This document shows, piece by piece, positions 42,746 through 53,200 of a stretch of 64,000 nucleotides of DNA. The notes beneath the pieces are model-generated. The model did no database searches. It saw only the letters and a program-made list of their open reading frames with translations, and was not told where the DNA came from. Positions within the stretch are counted from its first letter, which is position 1, and every line of letters begins with the position of its first letter. The position numbers and the translations under genes are program-made. This stretch comes from Phycisphaerae bacterium. GTDB taxonomy: Bacteria > Chloroflexota > Anaerolineae > 4572-78 > J111. Where the stretch lies: the NCBI GenBank assembly GCA_028285035.1, contig JANQQF010000133.1:62001-126000 (forward strand). The letters are read 5' to 3'.

Positions 42746-44902
42746 GTGGCATTGTCATCTATTCCTGAGTCTACATCAAATGTAGCAATGGCGGATGAAC
42801 AACAAAATGGAAAATTAGATCAAATCCAGGATCTGAATAATCCAGAATTATTTATTAATCGAGAGCTGAGTCTCGTTGAGTTTAATCGTCGTGTTTTAGC
42901 TGAAGCAAAAGATGAGAGTCATCCTTTATTAGAGCGCGTTAAGTTTTTAGCGATCTATAGTTCTAATATGGATGAATTTTTCATGGTCCGAGTTGCCGGA
43001 TTGATGCAACAAGTCGTTGCCGGTGTGACAAATACACCGGCAGATGGTCTGACTCCTCAACAACAACTTTCTGAAATCAGAGCACGAGTTTTGCAAAACC
43101 TCGAAATGATGTCAGGGTGTTTTGCCTCGCTTCAAAAAGAGTTGCGAAAGTCTGGGGTATATCTCCATGAGTATCATGAGCTTTCAAAATCTCAACAAAA
43201 GGCTGCTGACCAGCTTTTTCATAACGAAATTCTGCCAATCGTAACCCCTTTAGCTTTTGATCCTGGCCGCCCCTTTCCTCACATATCCAACTTGAGTCTA
43301 AATTTAGCGGTTGTCGTCCGTGATCCAGCCAATGACGAGGAGTATTTTAGCCGGATTAAGGTCCCAAGTACACTGCCCCGTTTAATTTCAGTTCAGCCCA
43401 GTCGAAATGATGACGAGCAAACCCATCGCTTTATCTTTATTGAAGATTTGATTTCGCATAATCTTGATGAACTATTTCCAGGGTATGACATTGTAGAGGC
43501 ACATCAGTTTAGAATTACCCGCGATGCTGATATGGCGATTGAAGCTGATCAAGCTGATGATCTATTGTCGGCGATTGAAGCAACCGTACGTCGTCGTCGC
43601 TTTGGTTTTGTCGTCCGCTTGACGGTTGGACCAAACATTTCTGAAAAAATCTTGAATCTTCTGTCTAAAAATCTTGAGGTTGGTCCAGAGGAGATTTACA
43701 CAATGTCAGGCCCACTTGGCCAGAGTGGGTTGATGAGCTTATTAAAAATTGATCGGCCTGAGTTAAAGGATAAACCCTTTCAACCCATTATTCATCCACG
43801 CTTGAAGAATTTGGAGCGGCGTGAAGATATTTTTACTGTGATTCGCAAGGATGATATTCTTCTGCATCACCCGTTCTATTCATTTGTTCCTGTTGTTGAT
43901 TTTCTCACTGCCGCTGCTCGCGATCCAAAAGTATTGGCTATTAAACAAACGCTATACCGGGCTGGTAAAAATTCACCGGTTGTGGCCGCTTTGATGGAGG
44001 CCATCGAGAATGGTAAACAGGTCTCTGCGTTAGTAGAGTTAAAAGCTCGGTTTGATGAGGAAAGTAATATTGGTTGGGCCAAAGCCCTTGAACAAGTTGG
44101 GGTTCACGTCGTATACGGTTTTGCTAGTTTGAAAACACACTCCAAGATTTGTATGGTGGTTCGCCGCGAAGATGATGGTCAACTAATGCGGTATATTCAT
44201 CTTTCAACGGGCAATTATAATGCAATCACGGCTCAAATTTACACAGACTTGGGTCTTTTAACCTGTAAACCTGAATTTGGGGATGATGCTACTGATTTGT
44301 TTAATGCCCTGACCGGATATTCTAAAAAGGAAGATTACAAGAAGTTTTTGGTTGCGCCCCGTACCCTGCGCCGTAATTTAGCGGCCCTTATTGATAATGA
44401 AGCTGAATTGGCCAGACAAGGGAAACCGGCCAAAATCGTCTTCCAGATGAACTCCTTGATTGACCCTGAATTTATTCAGCATCTGTATCGAGCCTCGCAG
44501 GCTGGGGTTGAAATTAACTTAATTGTTCGTGGAATTTGTGGATTGCGTCCTGGTATTGAAGGGATTAGCGACAATATTCGCGTTATCAGTATTGTGGGGC
44601 GCTTTTTGGAACATTCACGCATCTATTACTTCTTTAATAACGGTGACCCAACTATTTATTTAGGATCAGCTGATCTAATGCAGCGCAATTTGGATCGCCG
44701 GATTGAAACATTGTTCCCAATAGAAGACACGGCCTTGAAAGAAGAACTTGTTGCCCTGTTGGAGATTTTATGGGAAGATAATATGAATGCCCATGAGCTG
44801 AATGCCGATGGAACTTATGCCCAGTTGTCCCCTAATACAGAGGATGAGGCATGTAACAGTCAATATGAGTTTATGATGCGGGCTAGAAATCACGCAAACT
44901 GA
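42746..44902 (+). CDS. ppk1: Polyphosphate kinase 1
   Basis: 718 aa, standard length. Makes polyphosphate from ATP reversibly through a phosphohistidine. Seen: opening FINRELSLVEFNRRVL, first active His in RYIHLSTGNYNA (near 484), second in EHSRIYYFFNNG (near 621), and C-terminal DLMQRNLDRRIETLFPI. The start is GTG 42746 with GGGAGGG 8 nt upstream. It is preceded by a receiver protein and followed by a small membrane protein and prs, a set linked to phosphate and nucleotide metabolism. Confidence 0.96.
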   Translation: MALSSIPESTSNVAMADEQQNGKLDQIQDLNNPELFINRELSLVEFNRRVLAEAKDESHPLLERVKFLAIYSSNMDEFFMVRVAGLMQQVVAGVTNTPADGLTPQQQLSEIRARVLQNLEMMSGCFASLQKELRKSGVYLHEYHELSKSQQKAADQLFHNEILPIVTPLAFDPGRPFPHISNLSLNLAVVVRDPANDEEYFSRIKVPSTLPRLISVQPSRNDDEQTHRFIFIEDLISHNLDELFPGYDIVEAHQFRITRDADMAIEADQADDLLSAIEATVRRRRFGFVVRLTVGPNISEKILNLLSKNLEVGPEEIYTMSGPLGQSGLMSLLKIDRPELKDKPFQPIIHPRLKNLERREDIFTVIRKDDILLHHPFYSFVPVVDFLTAAARDPKVLAIKQTLYRAGKNSPVVAALMEAIENGKQVSALVELKARFDEESNIGWAKALEQVGVHVVYGFASLKTHSKICMVVRREDDGQLMRYIHLSTGNYNAITAQIYTDLGLLTCKPEFGDDATDLFNALTGYSKKEDYKKFLVAPRTLRRNLAALIDNEAELARQGKPAKIVFQMNSLIDPEFIQHLYRASQAGVEINLIVRGICGLRPGIEGISDNIRVISIVGRFLEHSRIYYFFNNGDPTIYLGSADLMQRNLDRRIETLFPIEDTALKEELVALLEILWEDNMNAHELNADGTYAQLSPNTEDEACNSQYEFMMRARNHAN

Positions 44903-44924
44903 TTTGTAACACTTAGGATAAGCT

Positions 44925-45299
44925 GTGGATTTTGCAACATTATTTTTTATACATGAGCGAGTCGGAAATGCGGCTCCATTGTTTATGGGCCTTTTAGGGG
45001 CCTTAAGTCTGATCAATTATATTCGTGGTTTGGGACTTGATGGCAATGTCATTGGGGTAATTGTGGTTGGCGAATTGATGATGATTGTTCAGGTCGCCTT
45101 AGGTCTTATTCTGTGGATTGCTGGCCCCTTTCAGGCGCATATTATTCATTTTTTATATGGTAGCCTGACCATTTTGACCTTTCCGGCGATGTGGTTTTAC
45201 ACGCGAGGTGAGATGGACCGTCGGGCTTCTCTTATCTGGGCACTCGTTGGTTTGTTTATGATGGGGCTTGCCCTACGGGCAATCGGAACTTCAGCATAA
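44925..45299 (+). CDS. Small four-helix membrane protein
   Basis: 124 aa with four hydrophobic segments (about 17-34, 40-62, 68-90, 99-120) and short loops. It starts at GTG 44925, 22 bp after the ppk1 stop. The segment LILWIAGPFQAHIIHFLYG with a His pair inside or next to the membrane is suggestive of a small haem- or metal-binding membrane protein, but no family is recognised with confidence. Probably co-transcribed with ppk1. Confidence 0.7.
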   Translation: MDFATLFFIHERVGNAAPLFMGLLGALSLINYIRGLGLDGNVIGVIVVGELMMIVQVALGLILWIAGPFQAHIIHFLYGSLTILTFPAMWFYTRGEMDRRASLIWALVGLFMMGLALRAIGTSA

Positions 45300-45425
45300 A
45301 AGGGTCAAAATGATTTGGTCAATATGCCTAGACAGATATGCTACTTTATAATGCCGAGCGTTTTGCCCAAAATGTCTTATCTAACTCTGTGGTAACTTTA
45401 TAATAACCTGGGAGCACCGTCCAAA

Positions 45426-46403
45426 ATGTATGGAGAAATTGCCCTTTTTAGCGGTACGGGAAATCCTGATCTAGCTAAAGAGATTAGCCAAGCTTTAGCT
45501 GTCCCTCTATGTCCTGCTGATGTCTTTAAATTTCCCAATCAAAATATCTTTTGTCGACTGCGTACCAGTGTGCGGGCCAAAGATGTTTTTATTATTCAAC
45601 CCATCTCAAACTCATACGATGAGGCGGGTACCTTGTCTTCTGTCAATGATAATTTGATGGAATTGTTGGTGATGATTGATACAGCCAAGCGTGACTCCGC
45701 AGGCCGTATTACAGCGGTCGTACCATATTATGGGTATGGCCGAACTGATAAAAAAGATCAGCCACGGGTGCCTATTACAGCCCGTTTGGTGGCAGACCTC
45801 ATTAGCACCGCTGGTGCCCACCGCTTCTTAACCCTGGATTTGCATGCTGGACAAATTCAGGGTTTTTTTAATATTGAGGTTGATGAACTCACTGCATTTT
45901 ATCTGTTAAGCGACTATATTCGGGATAAAAAAATCCCTAATGCAGTTGTAGTAGCGGGAGATATTGGGGCAACCAAACGGTCTCGTAATTTTGCCCAAGC
46001 CCTAGATTTACCATTGGCTATCATTGAAAAGCGTCGGATTCAGCAACAGGATGGCAGTAAAGCTCAAGCCTTAAATATCATCGGTGATGTTAAAGATAAA
46101 AATTGCATTATTTTTGATGATGAAATTGACACCGCTGGAACCATGGTTGAGGCGATGACCTTTTTGGTGCAGGAAGGGGCCAAAGATATTTATGCTTGTG
46201 TTACACACTCTGTCTTCTCCGACCCTGCGGTGGCCCGGCTAACAGCAGCACCTGTTAAAGAAGTGGTCGTGTCCAATACAATTTCATTGCCGCCTGAAAA
46301 GCAGTTTGAAAAATTAACCCGTCTTTCGGTTGCCCCCCTATTAGCAGAAGTAATTCGCCGTATTCATCTAGGAATTTCAGTAGGTGAAATGTTCAATGAA
46401 TAG
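45426..46403 (+). CDS. prs: Ribose-phosphate pyrophosphokinase
   Basis: 325 aa. Makes PRPP from ribose 5-phosphate and ATP. Features: opening ALFSGTGNPDLAKEI, flexible loop Arg/Lys in YGYGRTDKKDQPR, DLHAGQIQGFF, the PRPP loop DDEIDTAGTM and a preserved C-terminal domain. GGGAG lies about 11 nt before the ATG. Two TTTATAAT words (about 45345 and 45397) upstream may be -10 elements. The stop is only 8 bp from the convergent transglutaminase gene, with no terminator hairpin. Confidence 0.95.
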   Translation: MYGEIALFSGTGNPDLAKEISQALAVPLCPADVFKFPNQNIFCRLRTSVRAKDVFIIQPISNSYDEAGTLSSVNDNLMELLVMIDTAKRDSAGRITAVVPYYGYGRTDKKDQPRVPITARLVADLISTAGAHRFLTLDLHAGQIQGFFNIEVDELTAFYLLSDYIRDKKIPNAVVVAGDIGATKRSRNFAQALDLPLAIIEKRRIQQQDGSKAQALNIIGDVKDKNCIIFDDEIDTAGTMVEAMTFLVQEGAKDIYACVTHSVFSDPAVARLTAAPVKEVVVSNTISLPPEKQFEKLTRLSVAPLLAEVIRRIHLGISVGEMFNE

Positions 46404-46411
46404 TCACGTTT

Positions 46412-48706
46412 TCATCCTTTTTGGTCTCTTAACTTTGATTGAATGCCGACCCGCAGGCCCTCTTTCCATCGTTCTAAAACAACAATAACCCAAACTAAAG
46501 TGAGCCGCCAACGAAGGCGTTGCCATAGCTCAATTGCCTTCGTTTGATCAATTGTATGAGCTTGTTTTTGACTGTAAAGCGATTCAACGTAAAGCTTGGT
46601 GAGTTGGACTATCTCATCAATGGCAGGCATCAACCGAGTTTGCCAGCGGCTCTCGCTAGATATCACTGAAATTTGTGAAGTCAGTGCCGCTGCGAATTCA
46701 TACGGTGTATGCTCTGGCTGTAATGACCCTTGAATCGATTTGCTCATTCGGTATAAACGTCGATTGATAACAGTAATCGCCTCTGCCGCTGTGTATTGAC
46801 GTAATCGCCATACACTAAACCACGCTAAGCCAAAACCGAGACTAATTGATAGTAATGAACTTGTGACCAATAGGCTGAGCCAGCGGGGTAACCAAGATGA
46901 TGCTTCATTATTGACAAAGGCTGGACGTGTGGTGGACGGTTGAAGATCGGTTGGTTCAAATGATGGAGGGGCTTGTTGTTGGGCTGTGCTTCGATCAATG
47001 GCTGGGCGGCCTCCTGTGGGCTCAAAAGTAATCCAACCATATTCAGGGAAGTAGACCTCGACCCAAGAATGGGCCTCGGCCTCGGTCACAGTATAACGTT
47101 GGTTTTCTGAATCATACGTACCATGTACATAGCCAATGGCTAAACGGGCGGGCAGTCCAATTGAACGGGCCAAGGTAACCATACTGGTGGCATAATAGTC
47201 GCAATACCCCTGCTGTAAATCAAATAGAAAATAATCAACAATATCCTGATCTTCGGGCGGTGGTGGTAGGTCAAGAGAGTAAGGAAAGGTGCGAAGATAG
47301 CTTTCAAGGGCTTTTGCTTTGTCGTAAGCGGTCGGGGCATTATTCGTTAGCTCGTGGGCTAAAGTAGTTACTCTATCTGGAATGGTATCTGGCAGTGCTA
47401 AATAACGGGCTTGAATTTCATCTGGATAGGTTGTGTCTGATCGTCTTAGGTCAGCTTCAGAAAAAATTGGTAATCGGCTTTCTACTTGATAGGTTCGAGC
47501 CTCAACATTTGCTCCAAATATATCATTCTGGCTTCGCTGTGCTACCCTGATGTCTTGATTAGCTGTTATGACTTCACCAGTCGCGTGCAATAAATTGCTA
47601 ACGTTGCCCACAACCTCTACCGTTTGATTGATAAGCTGGTACTGATCAGATAATGCCGTTGTCACAGGATCTCCTGCTTGATACAAAACCGACTCGGTCG
47701 GAGATGTGGTCCAACCTTGCCCGATGTATTGATCATAGGTGATGCTACGCCAATAATACAGCTGAGAGGCGGCCGGTGAGTCTACATCAATGACCAACAT
47801 CACCTGTTCTGACAATTCAGGCCCACCCCCCAAAAGGTGACTGCGAGGTAAGCCCCCCAATCGTGCCGCATCAAAACCTACATTTTCACCCGGTTGAGAC
47901 ATCAAGCCCAAAGCTTGGGCTGTAGAGATAAAATGAGGCGGATTATCCCGCCAAATAAATTGCCAGATAAATTGATTGACCGATTTTAGCGGAGTAATAA
48001 TGATCATTCCGGCTAAAATCACCACGACAAGGGTAGTTGGAATAATGACTGTATAAACCTCGACACCAGCTTCATCCCAGCCTTTATAGTGTTTGTTTTG
48101 CCAGGCCCCCTCGTGAAGATTAAAGGAAACCAGACCAAGTAGTAAGATTAGTGCCCCAAGAAAAAATAGTAGCGGGGTGGGTGGTTTGTTGGTATGGGCC
48201 ATCGTGATGACCAAGAGTGTACCGGCGGGTGCTAGGGCCAGCAGAGGATTTGCTTGACGCCGCACTCCCCATCCTGCCCAAGCCGCGATACCCCACAAGA
48301 GTGAATGCCATATCGATGTGGTCACCATTGGGTCAAAATTTGGATTGTCTGACCAAAGTGCCTCAATCCACGTCGTGTAACGTGTGATGATTGTTGTCAA
48401 TAGCTCAGTGAGGTTTGATTGCTCACTGGATGATAATGAGATATCGGAGCTTAGAAACGATTGACCTAAATTTAGCAACTCATTGGTTAGCGGGTCAATC
48501 TGGCTGAAAATGACAATCAGACCCAAAACGGTTAATAAGCCAGTCACGCGCCACCCCGACCAAGATGATTTGGCCAATAGCCAACTGATGATGAGACCTA
48601 ATAAGGTAATCCCAATCATCTCAATCAGAGCAAAGGTTGCGAGAACCAAACTTAATCCATTAAGAACGCTGCCCAGCGCGATGGCGACTAACAATAATAA
48701 CAACAA
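46412..48706 (-). CDS. TgpA-like transglutaminase membrane protein
   Basis: 764 aa. Five or six N-terminal transmembrane helices (residues about 1-250), an extracytoplasmic transglutaminase-like core with Cys in QGYCDYYATS (near 499), His in EAHSWVEVYF (near 545) and the third position in YGWITFEPTGG, then another helix near 630-650 and a cytoplasmic DUF4129-like tail. These proteins act at the cell envelope; the substrate is unknown. The gene lies 40 bp downstream of a DUF58 gene on the same strand, the usual pair; the MoxR ATPase that often completes the set is not in view. Confidence 0.9.
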   Translation of the reverse strand: MLLLLLVAIALGSVLNGLSLVLATFALIEMIGITLLGLIISWLLAKSSWSGWRVTGLLTVLGLIVIFSQIDPLTNELLNLGQSFLSSDISLSSSEQSNLTELLTTIITRYTTWIEALWSDNPNFDPMVTTSIWHSLLWGIAAWAGWGVRRQANPLLALAPAGTLLVITMAHTNKPPTPLLFFLGALILLLGLVSFNLHEGAWQNKHYKGWDEAGVEVYTVIIPTTLVVVILAGMIIITPLKSVNQFIWQFIWRDNPPHFISTAQALGLMSQPGENVGFDAARLGGLPRSHLLGGGPELSEQVMLVIDVDSPAASQLYYWRSITYDQYIGQGWTTSPTESVLYQAGDPVTTALSDQYQLINQTVEVVGNVSNLLHATGEVITANQDIRVAQRSQNDIFGANVEARTYQVESRLPIFSEADLRRSDTTYPDEIQARYLALPDTIPDRVTTLAHELTNNAPTAYDKAKALESYLRTFPYSLDLPPPPEDQDIVDYFLFDLQQGYCDYYATSMVTLARSIGLPARLAIGYVHGTYDSENQRYTVTEAEAHSWVEVYFPEYGWITFEPTGGRPAIDRSTAQQQAPPSFEPTDLQPSTTRPAFVNNEASSWLPRWLSLLVTSSLLSISLGFGLAWFSVWRLRQYTAAEAITVINRRLYRMSKSIQGSLQPEHTPYEFAAALTSQISVISSESRWQTRLMPAIDEIVQLTKLYVESLYSQKQAHTIDQTKAIELWQRLRWRLTLVWVIVVLERWKEGLRVGIQSKLRDQKG

Positions 48707-48746
48707 AGGTATTGCTCCAATATTGCAAATGGGTTGATTTTTATAC

Positions 48747-50039
48747 TCAACGTAGGCTTCGCCATGTCATTTCACGTGCAGGCCGTTGCGATACAGCCCG
48801 CCCTAACGGTGAAACTTGCCACTTCCACTGCCCTTGTTTGCCAGGCCGACTCTCTGACCGATCAAGTAAATCGGGGGTAATATGATGATGGGCGATGCCC
48901 CATTCTGAAAGAAGATGTTGGCTTGGCTTGATGTCACCTTCCCCCCCAAATGCCTTGGGATCAAGAAGCATGGCCGTGGTGACCGCACCGTGCTGATGCA
49001 ATGGGGCTAAAGCCTCTAGCCAGATGTGGCTGGTATCTGGTGTAATCACGACTAAACTTGTGCTCTGCCCCTGAGGTAACTGATAAAGGAGGTGAGCGAG
49101 TGAATGGGGACCAGGTTGAGCTAAGGCTAAGGCCTGAAGCATTTGCCAACGTTGATGTTCACCTGTACGAGGTGGCAACCAAATCAAATCTACCCCATTG
49201 CCGATGAGACCTACCGCCTGTCCTGCTCGTAAGCCCTGTGCGGCCAAAGAGGCCGCCAGAATAATACTGTGTTCTAATGTTGATGTTTGGCCGGAACCAA
49301 CTTGAACTGCCGCTGCCAAATCTAGCACAATCAACCAATCGCTGGCCGGTGTATTTTGAAATCGATGTACAAACAGGCTGTTGTGTTTTGCCGACGTCGG
49401 CCAATGAATTGCACGAAGCGGGTCACCTGGGATATAAGGTCGTATGCCTTCTACGCTAACTGTGCGCTCCAGAGCTTGATGATGCGAATATCCTTCTCTG
49501 CCCCTCCCTCCCGGTGCAACCTCTATGGTTGGGAGTGGTACAACTGGCGGGGTGACTGTCAAGTTCAACGTATTTGGGTGCTCAATAGTAATCGTGTACA
49601 AACCGAAAGGATCACCACTTCGCAAAGTGGTTGGTCCCAAGGTGAAAACGCCTCGCTGTGTACAAGGTCGCTGGATTTTCCATTGATTGGTGGAATGGCC
49701 ATCAATGCCCTGTACTTTGTTGATCGTACTCCCCGGCAGGGTGGAATGATCAACGATGTCTAACCAAAGGGCAGGGAGCATACTTCGATTACTAACCATA
49801 AAACGCTCTTCAAGCTGATCGCCCACTTGCGCCCAACCAAAGCGTACTTGGCGATCTAAGGTTAGACTGTTGGCCAGGGCACGTGCCCAAAAATAACTGA
49901 TGAGCCATAACGCGCTTAGCCCAACCAATAACGTTAGCCAACTTGTATGAGGTAAGGCCAAATAGGTTAGCAATAATAGACCCACAAGAATTGGTAAGAG
50001 ATGGGTATTCCGCTTTAAGGTGATATGTGAAGGTTGCAT
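48747..50039 (-). CDS. DUF58 domain protein
   Basis: 430 aa. Two transmembrane helices at the N-terminus (about 12-50), a beta-rich region, then the DUF58 signature (YIPGDPLRAIHWPTSAKHNSLFVHRF) and a VWA-like C-terminal half (DWLIVLDLAAA with a degenerate metal site, LVVITPDTSHIW). It pairs with the transglutaminase gene 40 bp downstream. Inferred to be part of an envelope-protein assembly or processing module usually driven by a MoxR ATPase. Confidence 0.9.
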   Translation of the reverse strand: MQPSHITLKRNTHLLPILVGLLLLTYLALPHTSWLTLLVGLSALWLISYFWARALANSLTLDRQVRFGWAQVGDQLEERFMVSNRSMLPALWLDIVDHSTLPGSTINKVQGIDGHSTNQWKIQRPCTQRGVFTLGPTTLRSGDPFGLYTITIEHPNTLNLTVTPPVVPLPTIEVAPGGRGREGYSHHQALERTVSVEGIRPYIPGDPLRAIHWPTSAKHNSLFVHRFQNTPASDWLIVLDLAAAVQVGSGQTSTLEHSIILAASLAAQGLRAGQAVGLIGNGVDLIWLPPRTGEHQRWQMLQALALAQPGPHSLAHLLYQLPQGQSTSLVVITPDTSHIWLEALAPLHQHGAVTTAMLLDPKAFGGEGDIKPSQHLLSEWGIAHHHITPDLLDRSESRPGKQGQWKWQVSPLGRAVSQRPAREMTWRSLR

Positions 50040-50134
50040 AGCGACATTATAGCATATGTATCATTGATGACAGTGAGGGTTGTGAAAATGTGATGGGGCC
50101 AAAATTTATAAACTATTAGGAGTGACTCCCTTCT

Positions 50135-50155
50135 GACCAACGCAGAGCATTGGTC
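50135..50155. repeat. Short hairpin sharing a 16-bp word with the iol cluster
   Basis: GACCAA (50135-50140) and TTGGTC (50150-50155) flank a 9-nt loop. The inner CAACGCAGAGCATTGG (50138-50153) recurs exactly at 60703-60718, also inside a hairpin. It lies in the divergent gap before the hybrid sensor gene. Confidence 0.6.
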
Positions 50156-50253
50156 CAGGTGCCTAAGTGCGTAGCTCCTATATATATTCCTTTCCCTCGT
50201 TTTGTGTTAAAATTGATTATCTCAGAACTATCCAAAAGATCAGGAGATACAAT

Positions 50254-53200
50254 ATGACCATTCTCTCTGCTACTCGACTCTCACCGCGACTGAACTCTTG
50301 CTTCAAGGTTGTATTTTTTATGCTATTGGGCTTGATTGTTGGCTGGCCCAGCATTGTAGAAGCACAAGGCCCGACAATTCGCTTTGATCACCTCTCAACC
50401 AATGAAGGATTGTCGCAAAGCACTGTTTTGGACATCTTTCAGGATAGTCAGGGCTTTATGTGGTTTGCCACTCGAGATGGCCTCAATAAATATGACGGTT
50501 ATGAATTCACCGTTTATAAAAATATTCCAGATGATCCAAACTCTTTATCAAACAATTTTGTTTATACCATTTATGAAGATAACCAAGGATTGATTTGGAT
50601 TGGTACCGTTGATGGCTTGAATAAATTTGACCGCAATATCGAGACCTTTACCGCTTACCAACACGACCCCGATGCCCCGACAACGCTTAGCGAACATCAG
50701 GTGCGAGCGATACATGGAGATGATGAGGGTAATCTGTGGTTGGCTGTAGAAGGGGGCGGCTTAAACAAATTTGACCCTGCGACCGAAACATTTACTGCCT
50801 ATCGACATGACCCTAATGACCCGAACAGCCTCAGTGATGATAGCGCCTCGACCTTGTTTGAGGATGCCTCAGGGGCATTATGGGTGGGCACCTTTGCCGG
50901 GGGCTTAAACAAATTTGATCCGGCGACCGAAACCTTTGTCCGTTATCAAAATGATCCCGATAATGCGAATAGTTTGGGAGAAAACACAATTCGAGCGATT
51001 GCCCAAGATCAAAGCGGTGCCCTTTGGCTTGGAACCTTCAATGGGGTGGATCGTTTTGACCCAGCGACCGAAACCTTCACCCACTTTCCCGCAGATCCAG
51101 ATAATCCAAACACTTTAAGTGACAACGCCGCTGTCTCACTGCTGGTTGATCAGAGTGATACCCTTTGGGTGGGCACCGAGGATGGGGGACTGAACCGGTA
51201 CGATCCCAAGACAAATAGTTTTATTGCTTATATGCATGATAGCAGTATCCCTACCAGTTTAAGTGATAATTGGGTTGCCTCGCTTTATGAGGATCAAACC
51301 GGCCAATTATGGGTCGGGACATTCGGAGATGGTCTTAACAAAATTTCAACGTTTAAGGAAAAATTTCCGCTTTATCAGCACGACCCAAACCGTCCCGCTC
51401 AAACTTTGAGCGACAATTATTTGTGGTCGTTATTTGAAAGCCAAAATGGCGACTTATGGGTAGCCACTAACGGTGGGGGACTTAATCGGCTTGATCGAGA
51501 AACGGGCACGGTCACTGTCTACAACCATAATCCTGACAATCCAGCGGTTAGTATTGGCGATGATCGGGTCGTATCATTGTACGAGGATTATGATGGTTAT
51601 CTGTGGCTGGGTACCTGGGGCGGTGGCTTGAGCCGCTTTGACCCGATCACTGAGACCTTTACCACGTATCAGAATAACCCCGATGATCCAGCTAGTTTAA
51701 GTAACAACGACCCTTGGGCTTTGTATGTTAGTAAGGATAACACGGTGTGGGTGGGCACTTTTGGTGGAGTCAATAAGTATGATCCGCAGACCGATAGTTT
51801 TATCCGTTATCAAAATGACCCAGATAATCCTAATAGCTTGAACAGCGACTCGGTCTTATCCATCACCGAAGACCCATCCGGCATCCTATGGATTGGCACT
51901 TATGCGGGGCTAAATCGCTTTGATCCAGCCACCGAAACCTTCACCAGTTACTCTGCCGATCCAGATGACCCCAACAGCCTTAGTAATGATCGGGTTTATA
52001 CCATCTATGCCGCTGAAGCGGACGGAGAGGCGGGTACAGGCACGTTGTGGATTGGCACCGACGGTGGGGGGATTAACAAATTTGACCTGGCAACCGAAAG
52101 TTTTACCCGCTTTACCGAACAAGATGGCTTACCCAGCAACGTGGTTAATGGCATTTTGGAAGATGAGGAAGGCTATTTTTGGTTGAGCACCAACAAAGGC
52201 TTGTCTAAGTTTGATCCAGAAAATGGTATTTTCCGCAACTATGATGCGCAAGATGGCTTGCAGAGTACAGAATTTAATTTTGGGGCCTATCATAAAAGCC
52301 GACAATCAGGCGAAATGTTCTTCGGCGGCGCAAATGGGCTTAATATTTTTGACCCAGTAAATATTGTTGATAATCCCAATCCGCCTCCGGTCGTGTTAAC
52401 CGCTTTTCAAAAGTTTAATCAAGATGTAAAGCTCCCGATTGATGCGGCCAAAGTTGAGGATATTGAGCTGTCCTATGAAGATTATGTTGTATCCTTTGAG
52501 TTTGCGGCCCTGGATTATACTGCCTCTGAAAAGAACCAATATCGTTATCGACTGGAAGGATTTGATGAGGATTGGCGAGAGGTCGCGGCCAATCGTCGAT
52601 TTGCGACCTACACTAATCTTCCGGCTGGGGATTATGTCTTTCGCATCCAAGGGTCAAACAACGATGGAATTTGGAATGAGACCGGGACAGCCATCAACAT
52701 CACCGTGACACCGCCTTGGTGGGAAACTACTTGGTTTAGAGGTCTAGCTGTGGCTGCGATTGTTGCATTGGCCTTTGCTGGCTTTCGTTGGCGAGTGAGC
52801 AATATTGAAGCGCGGAATCGACAGCTGGAGCAGCAAGTTGCCACCAGGACCCAAGCCTTGGCCGCATCAAATGCTGAACTCGAGGTGGCTAAAGAGAGGG
52901 CCGAAGTGGCTAATCAGGCCAAAAGCACTTTCCTGGCCAATATGAGCCACGAGCTGCGCACACCACTCAATGCCATTCTTGGCTTTGCCCAAATTATGAA
53001 TCGGAGTCAAACTATTCCGCGTGAGCAGCAAGAAAATCTTGGCATCATCAGCCGTAGTGGGGAACACCTACTGACCTTGATTAATAATATCCTTGATCTG
53101 TCCAAGATTGAGGCAGGTAAAACCACCCTGAATCCACAAAACTTCGATTTTTATCGGTTTTTGGATGATTTAGTAGAGATGTTCCAACTTCGGTCTGATG

